From: CAYJLW01 sp964370965
GTDB lineage: Bacteria; Actinomycetota; Acidimicrobiia; UBA2766
Assembly (NCBI GenBank): GCA_964370965.1
Contig: CAYJLW010000006.1
Coordinates: 41,989-105,988 of the forward strand
DNA length: 64,000 nucleotides
Reading direction: 5' to 3'
Made by a program: the position numbers and the translations under genes. How positions within the stretch are numbered: position 1 is the first letter of the stretch; every line of letters starts with the position of its first letter. The notes below the pieces were generated by a model. It saw only the letters and a list, made by a program, of their open reading frames with translations, was not told the origin of the DNA and made no database searches. Shown piece by piece: positions 32,882-41,800 of this stretch.

Positions 32882-33775
32882 ATGCCCGAACCTGCTCCCC
32901 GTGGGTTCCTGCGCAGGGTGGCGCCGGAGCCCCTCGCCGTCGTCCTCCTCGTTTCGGGCGCCGCCATGTGGGGCGTCACGTTCCCGACGGCGAAGGACGG
33001 CATCGACGTGATGGGCGTCGTCTCCTTTGCCTTCTGGACCCGCTTCGTCGGCCTGGTCGTCCTCCTGCCGCTGGCGCCGAGCGTGCCCCGGAGGGAGTGG
33101 CGGCGGAGCGCACCGATCGGAGCGCTGCTCGGAGTCCTCCTGTACCTCGCCTACCTGTTCCAGTCCCTCGGCCTCGAGCGCACCACGGCCACGAGCGCCG
33201 GTTTCGTGACGGGCCTGTACGTGATCGGCACCCCCGTCCTCGCCGCTGTCTGGGGCCGGCACCTCCCCTCGCGCCGCGTCGTGGGGGCACTCTGCCTCTC
33301 CCTCGCGGGCCTCGCCCTCCTCTCCCTGCGGGGCTGGTCCTTCTCTGCGGGCAACAGCCTCGTGCTCGTGAGCGCGGTGTTCTGGAGCCTGCAGATCCTC
33401 GCTGTGGGAGCAGGAGCCCGCCGGGACCCGGTGTCCCTCATCGTCACGGAACTCGCGGTCGCCTCTGCTCTGCACCTCGTGGGCGCCGGGTTCCAGCTCC
33501 GGGCCGACCTCCTCGGCGGCGTCGCCCTCGAGCTGTTCTTCACGGGCGTGCTGGGCACCGGCGTCGCCTACTTCTTCCAGGTCCTCGCCCAGCGGCGCAT
33601 CAGCGCCACGAGGACGGCGATCATCTACTCCAGCGAGCCGCTCTTCGCCGCTCTCTTCTCGTGGCTCTGGCTGGACGAGCGCCTCGGCCCCAGGGGCTGG
33701 GTGGGCGGCCTCTGCATCGTGGCGGCGATGATCCTCGTGGAGGCGGGCCGCGACGGCACGCCGCGGGACGACTGA
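32882..33775 (+). CDS. EamA/DMT-family transporter
   Basis: 297 residues with ten hydrophobic helices in two EamA halves: MWGVTFPTAKDGIDV and FWTRFVGLVVLLPLAP open the first, VFWSLQILAVGAGA the second, and RTAIIYSSEPLFAALFSWLWLDERL is the conserved helix-8 signature. Drug/metabolite exporter superfamily; substrate not predictable. Starts about 85 bases from the divergent PhoD gene. Confidence 0.87.
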   Translation: MPEPAPRGFLRRVAPEPLAVVLLVSGAAMWGVTFPTAKDGIDVMGVVSFAFWTRFVGLVVLLPLAPSVPRREWRRSAPIGALLGVLLYLAYLFQSLGLERTTATSAGFVTGLYVIGTPVLAAVWGRHLPSRRVVGALCLSLAGLALLSLRGWSFSAGNSLVLVSAVFWSLQILAVGAGARRDPVSLIVTELAVASALHLVGAGFQLRADLLGGVALELFFTGVLGTGVAYFFQVLAQRRISATRTAIIYSSEPLFAALFSWLWLDERLGPRGWVGGLCIVAAMILVEAGRDGTPRDD

Positions 33776-33839
33776 GACTGGCGGGTGGGTTCGTCCGAGA
33801 TGCCTGCCGGAACGCGCCCACCGGCTACCTTCGGGCGCC

Positions 33840-34481
33840 ATGAGGGGGCTCGTCCGGACAGGCGCGGTGGCCGGTGTCGTGGCCCCCGTCATCATGTGCA
33901 TAGTCGTCGTTTGGGGCGACTTCGTGCAGCCCGGGCACACCTGGGTGACGAGCTACATCAGCGAGCTCGGCGCGCCCGGGACCGAGGGCGCCCGGATCAC
34001 CAATCCCGGGTTCCTCGCGGCGGGCCTGCTCGGTGTCCTCTTCTCACTCGCCGTGGCGCGGGGCCTTCCGCACGGCGCCGCCTCCGGTGTCGCCCTCGCC
34101 GCCGCCTGGGCGTCCACCGTGGGCACGTCCCTCATCACCTGCTCTGCGGGATGCCCCGTACCCTTCACGACGCCCCGGGCAACACCCTCGGACTTCGGGC
34201 ACATGGTGTTCTCGGTCATCGAAGTCGCCGGCCTCGCCGCTGCGCCCGCCCTCGCCGCTATCCGGGGCGAACCGGGAACCGCACTGCGCCGCTGGTGTGG
34301 CCTCGCCGGCGTCGTGGCCGTCGCCCTCGCCGTTGCCGCGGGCGTCTGGGCGCTCTTCGAGTTGCCGGCGGGCGGGGCCGTGCAGCGGTCCTTCTACGTC
34401 GCGACCTATGCCTGGACCGTGGCCACAGCCATCTGGCTCCTCCGGCATCCGTCGGCCACGGCCGGCCCGGCCCTGGCCTAG
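33840..34481 (+). CDS. DUF998 membrane protein
   Basis: 213 residues, six predicted helices. HTWVTSYISELGAPG and the following ITNPGFLAAGLLGVLFSLA are typical of DUF998; the loop ITCSAGCPVPF carries two cysteines. Family function unknown. 64 bases after the EamA gene, same strand. Confidence 0.75.
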   Translation: MRGLVRTGAVAGVVAPVIMCIVVVWGDFVQPGHTWVTSYISELGAPGTEGARITNPGFLAAGLLGVLFSLAVARGLPHGAASGVALAAAWASTVGTSLITCSAGCPVPFTTPRATPSDFGHMVFSVIEVAGLAAAPALAAIRGEPGTALRRWCGLAGVVAVALAVAAGVWALFELPAGGAVQRSFYVATYAWTVATAIWLLRHPSATAGPALA

Positions 34482-34613
34482 CCGACCCGGGCCGCCCTGG
34501 GCCTCCGCCGTCGCGGATTCGCAGAACGGCCTTTGGTTCTCCGGACCCACTGCCGATGAATACCTGTGCCCACGCGCTGATGGGCCGTCCGGCCGCTCCC
34601 GGGAGATGACGCG

Positions 34614-35438
34614 TTGCGGAGACTCTGTCTGGCCCTCACCGTGGCATTCGCCCTGTGCCTGGCGGATTTCGCCTCCGCTGCAGGGCCCGCCGGCGCCGCG
34701 GGCGCACCGGAAGCGGGCAGGGGGCGAAGCCGCCCCAAGAGACGCGCCCGCACGTCGCGGCGGGCGCGCAAGCCCAAGGCGGCAGCGCGCTGCCGTGTCG
34801 TGAGGGTCCGCCGACGCCGCCGCCGCGTGTGCACGCCCCCACCCCGTCAGGTCAACGGGACGACAGTCGCCGACTGGGCCGAAGGGGTCCTCATGCGCCT
34901 CGCGCAGGTCGAGGGTCTCCCCGCGGGAGCCGTCGTCACCCCGGAACACCGCCACGCCCTCATCGCCTGGGCCCGCGCCGAGGGTGGGGGCGTCGATCCC
35001 CACTGCGGGCGCTTCAACCCCCTGAACACGAAGCTCTTGAACTCCGATCTCGGGCCCACGCCTGTCTGCGCGCGGCCCGGGCAGACCTTCGCCACCGTCG
35101 ACTACCCCTCGCTGGGCCACGGAGTGGAAGCCGCTGTCCGCACCATACGCGGGCAGTACCAGAACCGGGCCCGGGCCGTGCTCACGAACCCCAACACGTC
35201 CGCCGAGGACGTTCTGCGCACCATCGCCCACCCCGAGTGGTACCCGGGCAACGCCTGCTGGGCGTGCCCCGGGACCACCTACGAGGGGAGCCTGCTGCGG
35301 AACCTGGCCGCCGTTCGCGCCGGAGGGCCGTCGTGGTACGGCGCCACACCCCTGCGCCTCACGCCCAGCCCCGCAGCCCTCCCCCCGTTGCCGCCCCCAC
35401 CCCCGCCCCCGCCGAGCCCGACGCCGCCTCCGGCCTGA
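34614..35438 (+). CDS. Secreted lysozyme-like protein with Pro-rich tail
   Basis: 274 residues from a TTG behind GGGAGA; no better start exists. Signal peptide RRLCLALTVAFALCLADFASA. A strongly basic stretch follows (about 35-75, Arg/Lys clusters, able to bind anionic wall polymers). The domain at about 80-240 has HALIAWARAEGGG, FNPLNTKLLNSD, YPSLGHGVEAAVRTIRGQY and IAHPEWYPGNACWACPG, the pattern of phage-type lysozyme/glucosaminidase domains, with Glu in ARAEGGG as candidate acid. A run of prolines ends it. Hydrolase activity is inferred, not certain. Confidence 0.65.
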   Translation: MRRLCLALTVAFALCLADFASAAGPAGAAGAPEAGRGRSRPKRRARTSRRARKPKAAARCRVVRVRRRRRRVCTPPPRQVNGTTVADWAEGVLMRLAQVEGLPAGAVVTPEHRHALIAWARAEGGGVDPHCGRFNPLNTKLLNSDLGPTPVCARPGQTFATVDYPSLGHGVEAAVRTIRGQYQNRARAVLTNPNTSAEDVLRTIAHPEWYPGNACWACPGTTYEGSLLRNLAAVRAGGPSWYGATPLRLTPSPAALPPLPPPPPPPPSPTPPPA

Positions 35439-35450
35439 CGCCGGCTCCGC

Positions 35451-35849
35451 TCAGAGCTCCCGCGGAACCTCGATGGCGCAGTGCGGGCCCGGCGCGGAGG
35501 CGAGGCGCTCGTCCAGGGTGAGGAGCGTAGCGCCGAGGATCTCGGCAAGGGCCACGTAGACCGCGTCCCCGGCCCGCACGGTCTCGCGCAGCTCGAACGC
35601 CCGCACGAGAAGGGACCGATGTCCGAACCGCTCCCCCGGCCAGGCACGAAGGTCGTCGACAGCCAGGAGAGCCGCCGTGGTGTCAAGGCGGCCGCGCAGG
35701 TGGTCCCGTCGGATCACACCGAGGACCTCGATGTCGATCACGTGCGGCGCCGCCTGGTCGGCGTCTGCGGCGAGACGCTCCCGCACCGCCTCCGCGGAGG
35801 CCCCGCCAGCGACCACCTCGTAGAGGCACGAGGCGTCAACGACGAGCAT
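35451..35849 (-). CDS. vapC: VapC-type PIN-domain ribonuclease toxin
   Basis: 132 residues. PIN acidic residues are present: Asp5 in VVDASCLYEVV, Glu in HVIDIEVLGVIRR, Asp in VRAGDAVYVALAE and Asp in LLTLDERLA. These coordinate magnesium for RNA cleavage. Its ATG overlaps the antitoxin gene by 14 bases. Confidence 0.88.
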   Translation of the reverse strand: MLVVDASCLYEVVAGGASAEAVRERLAADADQAAPHVIDIEVLGVIRRDHLRGRLDTTAALLAVDDLRAWPGERFGHRSLLVRAFELRETVRAGDAVYVALAEILGATLLTLDERLASAPGPHCAIEVPREL

Positions 35850-36081
35850 CCGGCCAGTCGCCCCGCACTTCGTCGATCGCCTCGATGATCTCGCCGCGGG
35901 CGACTCCCGACGCCCGGCGGCGGGTGCGAGAAAGCCACTCCTCGATCGTGGGACGGGCCGCTATCCGGAACGCCTCCCGGCGGAGCAGGTCCGGGACCGT
36001 GATGCCGGCATCCGCCGCCCGGCGCGCCAGAGCCGCGTAGACATCGTCATCGATATCGCGGATCTGCACTGTCTTCGGCAC
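35836..36081 (-). CDS. vapB: VapB/FitA-type ribbon-helix-helix antitoxin
   Basis: 81 residues from a GTG (VPKTVQIRDIDDDVYAALARRAADAG), the FitA/VapB ribbon-helix-helix. The C-terminal part (EEWLSRTRRRASG...IDEVRGDWPD) is the toxin-wrapping tail. The longer frame upstream runs into the 3' region of ssrA and is rejected. It lies just downstream of ssrA on the same strand. Confidence 0.87.
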   Translation of the reverse strand: MPKTVQIRDIDDDVYAALARRAADAGITVPDLLRREAFRIAARPTIEEWLSRTRRRASGVARGEIIEAIDEVRGDWPDARR

Positions 36082-36182
36082 GTGCCCATCGTAACATGCG
36101 TACTCGCATGACGGACGCCCGGTCACCGACAGATGGCCGTGAACGCGGGGGCGGCGGGCCCGCTTTCGCGAACCCGCCGTCG

Positions 36183-36532
36183 TGGAGGTGCCGGGACTCG
36201 AACCCGGGTCCCCCGAGGCCTCGGCGTGAGCGTCTCCGAGCGCAGTCTGCGGGTGAGTTCTCGAAACCGGGTCGTCCGCAAACACCCAACCGGTCCAAAG
36301 CCCGGCCTGTGGTGTCCCCCGCCGGCCGACCGGACGGAATCGGCGGGGTACTTCCCCTTATGACGCAGGATCCCGGGTCGGGGCCCCCCGGGGCTGCGGG
36401 CGGCTTAGTTAGGCCGCCAGTGCCAGCGTGTCGTTGGCAGTTATGGTTTGTGCCGGCTCTTTAACGAGGACTCCGACAACCTCGGCTCGCTTCTCACGCT
36501 TCGCGCACTCAGGGTCGAAACCGTTCACCCCC
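36183..36532 (-). ncRNA. ssrA: Transfer-messenger RNA
   Basis: Both ends of a tmRNA are visible on the minus strand. The 5' end GGGGGTGAACGGTTTCGAC pairs with the 3' CACCTCC to close a 7-bp acceptor stem (one G-U), followed by discriminator A; the CCA is not encoded. The T-arm is GGGTTCGAGTCCC. The tag frame lies at 36409-36438: resume codon GCC, then AAC GAC ACG CTG GCA CTG GCG GCC TAA, giving ANDTLALAA. Length 350 nt is normal. It tags stalled nascent proteins for proteolysis. smpB lies 82 bases upstream on the same strand. Confidence 0.95.
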
Positions 36533-36614
36533 GTGCATGCACACTCTACCAACACCCCACGACACGTTCTTCAGCCGTTGCCAGGCATCGGGCACGGGGG
36601 TCGAGGCTCAGGCG

Positions 36615-37136
36615 TCACATCCCCTTCGCCCGGCGGCCCTGCACGCGCTCCATCTCCCGCTGGGCCTCGCGGCTGGCGGTGGCCTGGCGCTTGTCGTGGT
36701 GCTTGCGTCCGCGGGCCAGAGCGATCTCGACCTTCGCGAGTCCGTGCGTGAAGTACACGGCGAGAGGCACGAGGGTGAGGCCCGCTTCGTTCACCCTCTG
36801 GGCGAGGTGCGCGACCTCGGCGCGCTTCAGGAGCAGGGGGCGGGGCCGGCGGGGCTCATGACCCCCGCCCCGGGCGAACTCGTACGGCGGGATGTGGAGG
36901 CCGTGCAGGACGACGTCGCGACCCTCGACCCGGGCGTACGCCTCGCTGAGCGACGCCCGGCCCGCCCGTAGGGACTTCACCTCACTTCCGAGGAGCCGGA
37001 TCCCGGCCTCGTGGGTCTCGATGATCTCGTAGTCGTGGCGCGCCTTGCGGTTGCGGGCCACCGCCCGGTTCGGGTCACCGTTGCCAGGGCCCGCTCCCCC
37101 CCCCTTCGCCCGGCCCTTCGCCGCGGCGGCCGCCAC
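36615..37136 (-). CDS. smpB: tmRNA-binding protein SmpB
   Basis: 173 residues, GTG start. An Ala/Gly/Lys-rich N-terminal extension (about 25 residues) precedes the OB-fold: RNRKARHDYEIIETHEAGI, LLGSEVKSLRAGRASLSEA, LHGLHIPPYEFA, VYFTHGLAKVEIALARGRK and a basic C-terminal helix (HHDKRQATASREAQREM) that enters the mRNA channel. Works with the adjacent ssrA in ribosome rescue. Six bases after ftsX, so probably co-transcribed with ftsE-ftsX. Confidence 0.94.
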   Translation of the reverse strand: MAAAAAKGRAKGGGAGPGNGDPNRAVARNRKARHDYEIIETHEAGIRLLGSEVKSLRAGRASLSEAYARVEGRDVVLHGLHIPPYEFARGGGHEPRRPRPLLLKRAEVAHLAQRVNEAGLTLVPLAVYFTHGLAKVEIALARGRKHHDKRQATASREAQREMERVQGRRAKGM

Positions 37137-37142
37137 GGCAGC

Positions 37143-38024
37143 TCAGACCTCGAGGTAGCGCCGCAGGGCGAAGAGCGTGCCGCCCACGGCGATGAGCGCA
37201 CCGATCAGTGTGACGACGACGTAGATGACGATCATCCACGAGTTGTCGATGCCCACGGGCAGGAACGGGAGCTTGTTCGACACCCAGTCGACGAGTGTGA
37301 GCTTGGCGACAGCGAGCACGCCGATGGCGAGGAGGCCACCGCAGACGCCCTGGACGACGCCCTCGAGCATGAAAGGCCAGCGGATGAACCAGTTCGTGGC
37401 CCCCACGAGCTTCATGATGGCGATCTCGCGACGGCGGGCGAAGATGGCGAGACGGATCGTGTTCGAGATGAGCACGATGGCGGCGGCCAGGAGGACGATC
37501 GAGGCCCCGAGAACGACGAAGTAGAGGACCGAGAGAAGGGTCTGGACCTTCTTCACCTCCTCCTTGGCGGTCGTCACCTCGTCGATGCCGGGCAGCTTCT
37601 GGATGCGGTTCGCCACGGTCTCCAGGGACTTCGTCTCGACCAAGGAGACCCGAAAGGACGCCGGCAGGGTGTCGGTCTCGACGTTCTCGACGAGATCGGG
37701 CCGGTTCGCGAACATCCTCTTGAACTCCTTGTACGCGTCCTTCTTGGAGACGTAGCGGATCCTCTTGACCTCCTTGTAGCCCTGGATGTCCTGGCGGATC
37801 GCCGTGGTCTGGGCCTCCGTGGCGTCGTCCTTGATGAAGGCGTTGATGACCACGTCGTTCTTCCAGCGCGTGGTGATGTTCTGCACCGCCCGGTAGAGCA
37901 TGAGGACGCTCCCCAGGAGGACGAGGGAGACGGCGGTGGCGACGATCGAGGCCAACGCCATCAGGATGTTCCGCCTGATGTTGGAGGCGGCTTCCCGGGC
38001 GAAATAGGCGGGTTTCAGGGCCAC
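37143..38024 (-). CDS. ftsX: Cell-division protein FtsX
   Basis: 293 residues, GTG start. Four membrane helices: one near residue 20-45 (ILMALASIVATAVSLVLLG), three after residue 170 (LSVLYFVVLGASIVLLAAAI, then GVVQGVCGGLLAIGVLAVAK, then WMIVIYVVVTLIGALIAVGG). The large extracytoplasmic loop between the first two contains FIKDDATEAQTTAIRQDI and acts on peptidoglycan hydrolases. Three bases after ftsE. Confidence 0.93.
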   Translation of the reverse strand: MALKPAYFAREAASNIRRNILMALASIVATAVSLVLLGSVLMLYRAVQNITTRWKNDVVINAFIKDDATEAQTTAIRQDIQGYKEVKRIRYVSKKDAYKEFKRMFANRPDLVENVETDTLPASFRVSLVETKSLETVANRIQKLPGIDEVTTAKEEVKKVQTLLSVLYFVVLGASIVLLAAAIVLISNTIRLAIFARRREIAIMKLVGATNWFIRWPFMLEGVVQGVCGGLLAIGVLAVAKLTLVDWVSNKLPFLPVGIDNSWMIVIYVVVTLIGALIAVGGTLFALRRYLEV

Positions 38025-38027
38025 GGC

Positions 38028-38720
38028 TCAGGCCCCGTAGCCGTAGACGCCCCGGGCCTGGTCGCGCACGAGTCGGCCGCCGGTCTCGAGCTCGATCACA
38101 CGGCGGCGCATCGAGTCCACGATCGACTGGTCGTGCGTCGCCATCAGGACCGTGGTGCCGGTGCGGTTGATGCGGTCGAGAAGGCGCATGATGCCCACGG
38201 ACGTGCCCGGGTCGAGGTTCCCGGTGGGCTCGTCGGCGAGGAGGATCAGGGGGCGGTTCACGAATGCCCGCGCGATCGACACGCGCTGCTGTTCCCCGCC
38301 GGAAAGCTGATCGGGACGGGAGACCGTCTTCTCGCCCAACCCCACGAGCTCGAGGATCTGGGGCACCTGCTGGTCGATGACGTGCTTGGGCCGGCCGATC
38401 ACCTCGAGGGCGAAGGCGACGTTCTCGAACACGGTCTTGCTCGGGAGGAGCTTGAAGTCCTGGAAGATGGAGCCGATGTTGCGGCGCAGATAGGGGACCT
38501 TCCAGGAGGACAGGTTGTTGATCTCCTTGCCCGCCACCCAGATCCGACCCCGCGTGGGCTCGAGCTCCTTGGTGAGGATCTTCAGGAACGAGGACTTCCC
38601 CGACCCCGAGGGCCCCACGAGGAAGACGAACTCGCCCCGCTTCACGTCCAGGGAGACGTCATCGAGGGCGACGACGTGATTGGACTCATAGATCTTCGTC
38701 ACGTGGTCGAGGCGGATCAC
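38028..38720 (-). CDS. ftsE: Cell-division ATP-binding protein FtsE
   Basis: 230 residues. Walker A GPSGSGKSS, Q-loop IFQDFKLLPSKTVFENVA, signature LSGGEQQRVSIARA, Walker B LILLADEPTGNLD, switch MATHDQSIVD. Drives FtsX from the cytoplasm. First gene of ftsE-ftsX-smpB-ssrA. Confidence 0.94.
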   Translation of the reverse strand: MIRLDHVTKIYESNHVVALDDVSLDVKRGEFVFLVGPSGSGKSSFLKILTKELEPTRGRIWVAGKEINNLSSWKVPYLRRNIGSIFQDFKLLPSKTVFENVAFALEVIGRPKHVIDQQVPQILELVGLGEKTVSRPDQLSGGEQQRVSIARAFVNRPLILLADEPTGNLDPGTSVGIMRLLDRINRTGTTVLMATHDQSIVDSMRRRVIELETGGRLVRDQARGVYGYGA

Positions 38721-38829
38721 AGCATCAGCTCGCTGGTTCTCGGGGCGGGCACGCCAGAAAGGCGTGGCGGTGAAAGCCCAAGGCTAGCAAGCCGACGCCG
38801 CCGATCAGCGCATCTGCCCGGGTGGTGCT

Positions 38830-38855
38830 CGGGGGGGGAGCCTGCTCCCCCCCCG
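38830..38855. terminator. G8/C8 hairpin terminator
   Basis: Perfect 11-bp inverted repeat CGGGGGGGGAG/CTCCCCCCCCG around CCTG, just past the stop of the giant PKD gene. Confidence 0.65.
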
Positions 38856-38864
38856 ATGTGCGGG

Positions 38865-41800
38865 TCAGGGTTCCACGTCGACGTGGATCTCCGGGGAGAT
38901 CAGCGGCGTGGTGAAGCCCGTGTACTGGATCGTGTGCCCCGCCCACGTGGCCTCGATCCGGTAGTCGTCCTCGAGCTCGTACCACTTCTGGTCGTCGTCC
39001 ACGAGGAGCTTGTAGTTGCAGATCCCCAGGTCGAAGCCGAAGAACCAGGCTGCCGGGTTCGCCTGCAGGCAGATGCCGAGACCCTCCACGTAGGCCGTGT
39101 CAGCGTCGGCGCCCACGGCCTTCGTGGCCCAGAGGCTGAGGACGATGTCCCGGATGCCCGTCGACGGGAGGATGTCGACGTTGGCGAAGTTGTTCGCTCC
39201 GGCGAAGATCTCCTGGCCGAAGAAACTCACCCAGTTCATGTCAAGGCCGACGGTCGTGGCAGCGTCGCTGGAGTTCGTTGTGAGAACGGTCACGCCGTCC
39301 TGCCAGATCCGGTTGAGGGTGTGCTTGTAGTAGGCGCTGTCCTCATCCGGGTCCCAGCCGCAGGGCACGCTGTCGCCGTCGGCGTCCGCGCCCGGCGTGC
39401 AGCCGGCCACGACGTCGAGATCGACCTCGAGGCCGAGGATGTCGTACTTGTCCCAGACGCCCACGGCACCGTCGGCGGAGACCGCTCGCACCTTCGGTTC
39501 GTAGGAGCCCGCCGCCGGGTACAGGTAGTTCGCGTAGTCCGGCGACGGTGACGCCGTGGCGTTCGTCTGCTCGATGCAGGCGTCGGCCACAGCGGCGTTT
39601 GCCGGGCAGTCGTCGTCGAAGTCCCACTGGAGTTGCGTGACTGCGACGGCGTCAGGATCGGAGTAGTCGCTGGAGAGGGTGAAGGTCGTCGCCGTGGAAC
39701 CGTCGGGCGACCCCACACCGCAGTCGACGAAGACGAGGCCGGCGGCCGGGTTCCAGCAGTTCTGGACGGTCTCGGGCCCGTACACGTCCATGTCGGTGTT
39801 GAACAACGGCACCGCCTGGTACTTGTTCCAGTCCGAACACGTCGTGCCCGCGGCGTCACACACCCGCACCTCGGGCTGGTAGGCGCCCACCTCGACGTAG
39901 CCGTCGGTGAACGTCCGGGACTTCGCACCCACGCCGCTCGTGACCACGTTCGCGGTGGTGGGACCGGCCGAGGGGCCGTTCATCCGCCATTGCACCTGGT
40001 AGTCCGAGGCGTCCACGTCGATGTAGCCCAGGAGGCCGCACGTGAGCCCCGTGGGGTCGGGACACGTACCCACCGTGGCGTTGAGCGTCACGGCGTTGTT
40101 CACGCGCACGTCACGGGCCGTACCGAAGAGCGTCGTGCCACACGGCGGACCCGCGGACGCCGGCGACCAGCAGTCCATCGACGCCTTCACCGACGGGTTC
40201 TCCACGTCGAGGTCCACATTGAGGCCGAGGATGTCGTACTTGTCCCAGACGCCCACCGCCCCGTCGGAGGCCACCGCCCGCACCTGGGGCTCGTACACGC
40301 CGACGCCCGCATACGTGTGCGTCGTGGTGTCCGGCGACGTGCCGTCGGCCGCGGTCGTGGCGTCCTCGGAGCCGTTCCCGTCGAAGTCCCACTGCAGGCT
40401 CGTGACCGAGAAGGCGTCGGGGTCGGAGTACTCCGCCTCGAAGGTGAAGCTGGTGGACGTGTCCCCGTCAGGGGAGCCCACGCCGCAGTCGATCCCGATC
40501 AACCCGGCGTGCGGATCCCAGCAGTTCATCTGCGCGTCCGGCCCGTAGACGTCGAGGTCCGTGTTGAACAACGGCACCGCCTGGTACTTGTTCCAGTCCG
40601 AACACGTCGTGCCCGCGGCGTCACACACCCGCACCTCGGGCTGGTAGGCGCCCACCTCGACGTAGCCGTCGGTGAACGTCCGGGACTTCGCACCCACGCC
40701 GCTCGTGACCACGTTCGCGGTGGTGGGACCGGCCGAGGGGCCGTTCATCCGCCATTGCACCTGGTAGTCCGAGGCGTCCACGTCGATGTAGCCCAGGAGG
40801 CCGCACGTGAGCCCCGTGGGGTCGGGACACGTACCCACCGTGGCGTTGAGCGTCACGGCGTTGTTCACGCGCACGTCACGGGCCGTACCGAAGAGCGTCG
40901 TGCCACACGGCGGACCCGCGGACGCCGGCGACCAGCAGTCCATCGACGCCTTCACCGACGGGTTCTCCACGTCGAGGTCCACATTGAGGCCGAGGATGTC
41001 GTACTTGTCCCAGACGCCCACGGCCCCGTCGGAGGCCACGGCCCGCACCTGGGGCTCGTACACGCCGACGCTCGCATACGTGTGCGTCGTGGTGTCCGGC
41101 GACGTGCCGTCGGCCGCCGTCGTGGCGTCCGCAGAACCGTTGCCGTCGAAGTCCCACTGCAGGCTCGTCACCGTGTGCGTGGGCGAGTCCGGGTCGGAGT
41201 ACTCCGCCTCGAAGGTGAAGCTGGTGGACGTGTCACCGTCGGGGGAGCCCACACCGCAGTCGATGCCGATCAACCCGGCATGCGGGTCCCAACACGCCAT
41301 CTCCGTGTCGGCGCCGTACACGTCCACGTCGATGTCGATCAGCGGGAAGTAGTTGTACTTGTCCCACCCGCCGCAGGAGGTGCCGGAGACGTCACAGATC
41401 CGCACCTCGGGCTGGTAGGCCCCCACGGCGCTGTAGCCGGCGGCGAACGCATTGGCCTTGGCGCCGATGCCGCTCGTGGACACGCTCGCCGACGTGGCGC
41501 CGGAGGAGGGACCGTTGAGACGCCACTCGACCTTGTAGCCGCTCTCGTCGATCGCCGCGTCGTATCCCAGCAGCCCGCAGGTGATGCCCGTGGGGTCGGG
41601 GCAGGACGACACCGTGGCGTTCAGGGTGACCGCGTTGTTGACGCGGACGTCACGAGCCGTGCCCAGCAGCGTTGTGCCACACGGCGGCCCGGCCGAGGCG
41701 GGCGACCAGCAGTCCATGGAGACCTTGTAGGCGGTGCTGCCGGCGTCGAGGTCGACGTTGCCCCCGAGGATGTCCTTCTTGTCGAAGGCCCCCGTGGCGC

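Noticed and set aside
36183..36260. A tRNA gene, because of the GGGTTCGAGTCCC T-arm
   Set aside because: The anticodon and D arms are absent; the matching 5' half lies about 280 bases away with a tag frame between, which makes it tmRNA.
39798..41095. CRISPR-like or mobile-element repeat
   Set aside because: The repeats are 765 bp, in frame and adjacent, inside one coding sequence; no short spaced repeats or cas genes exist.
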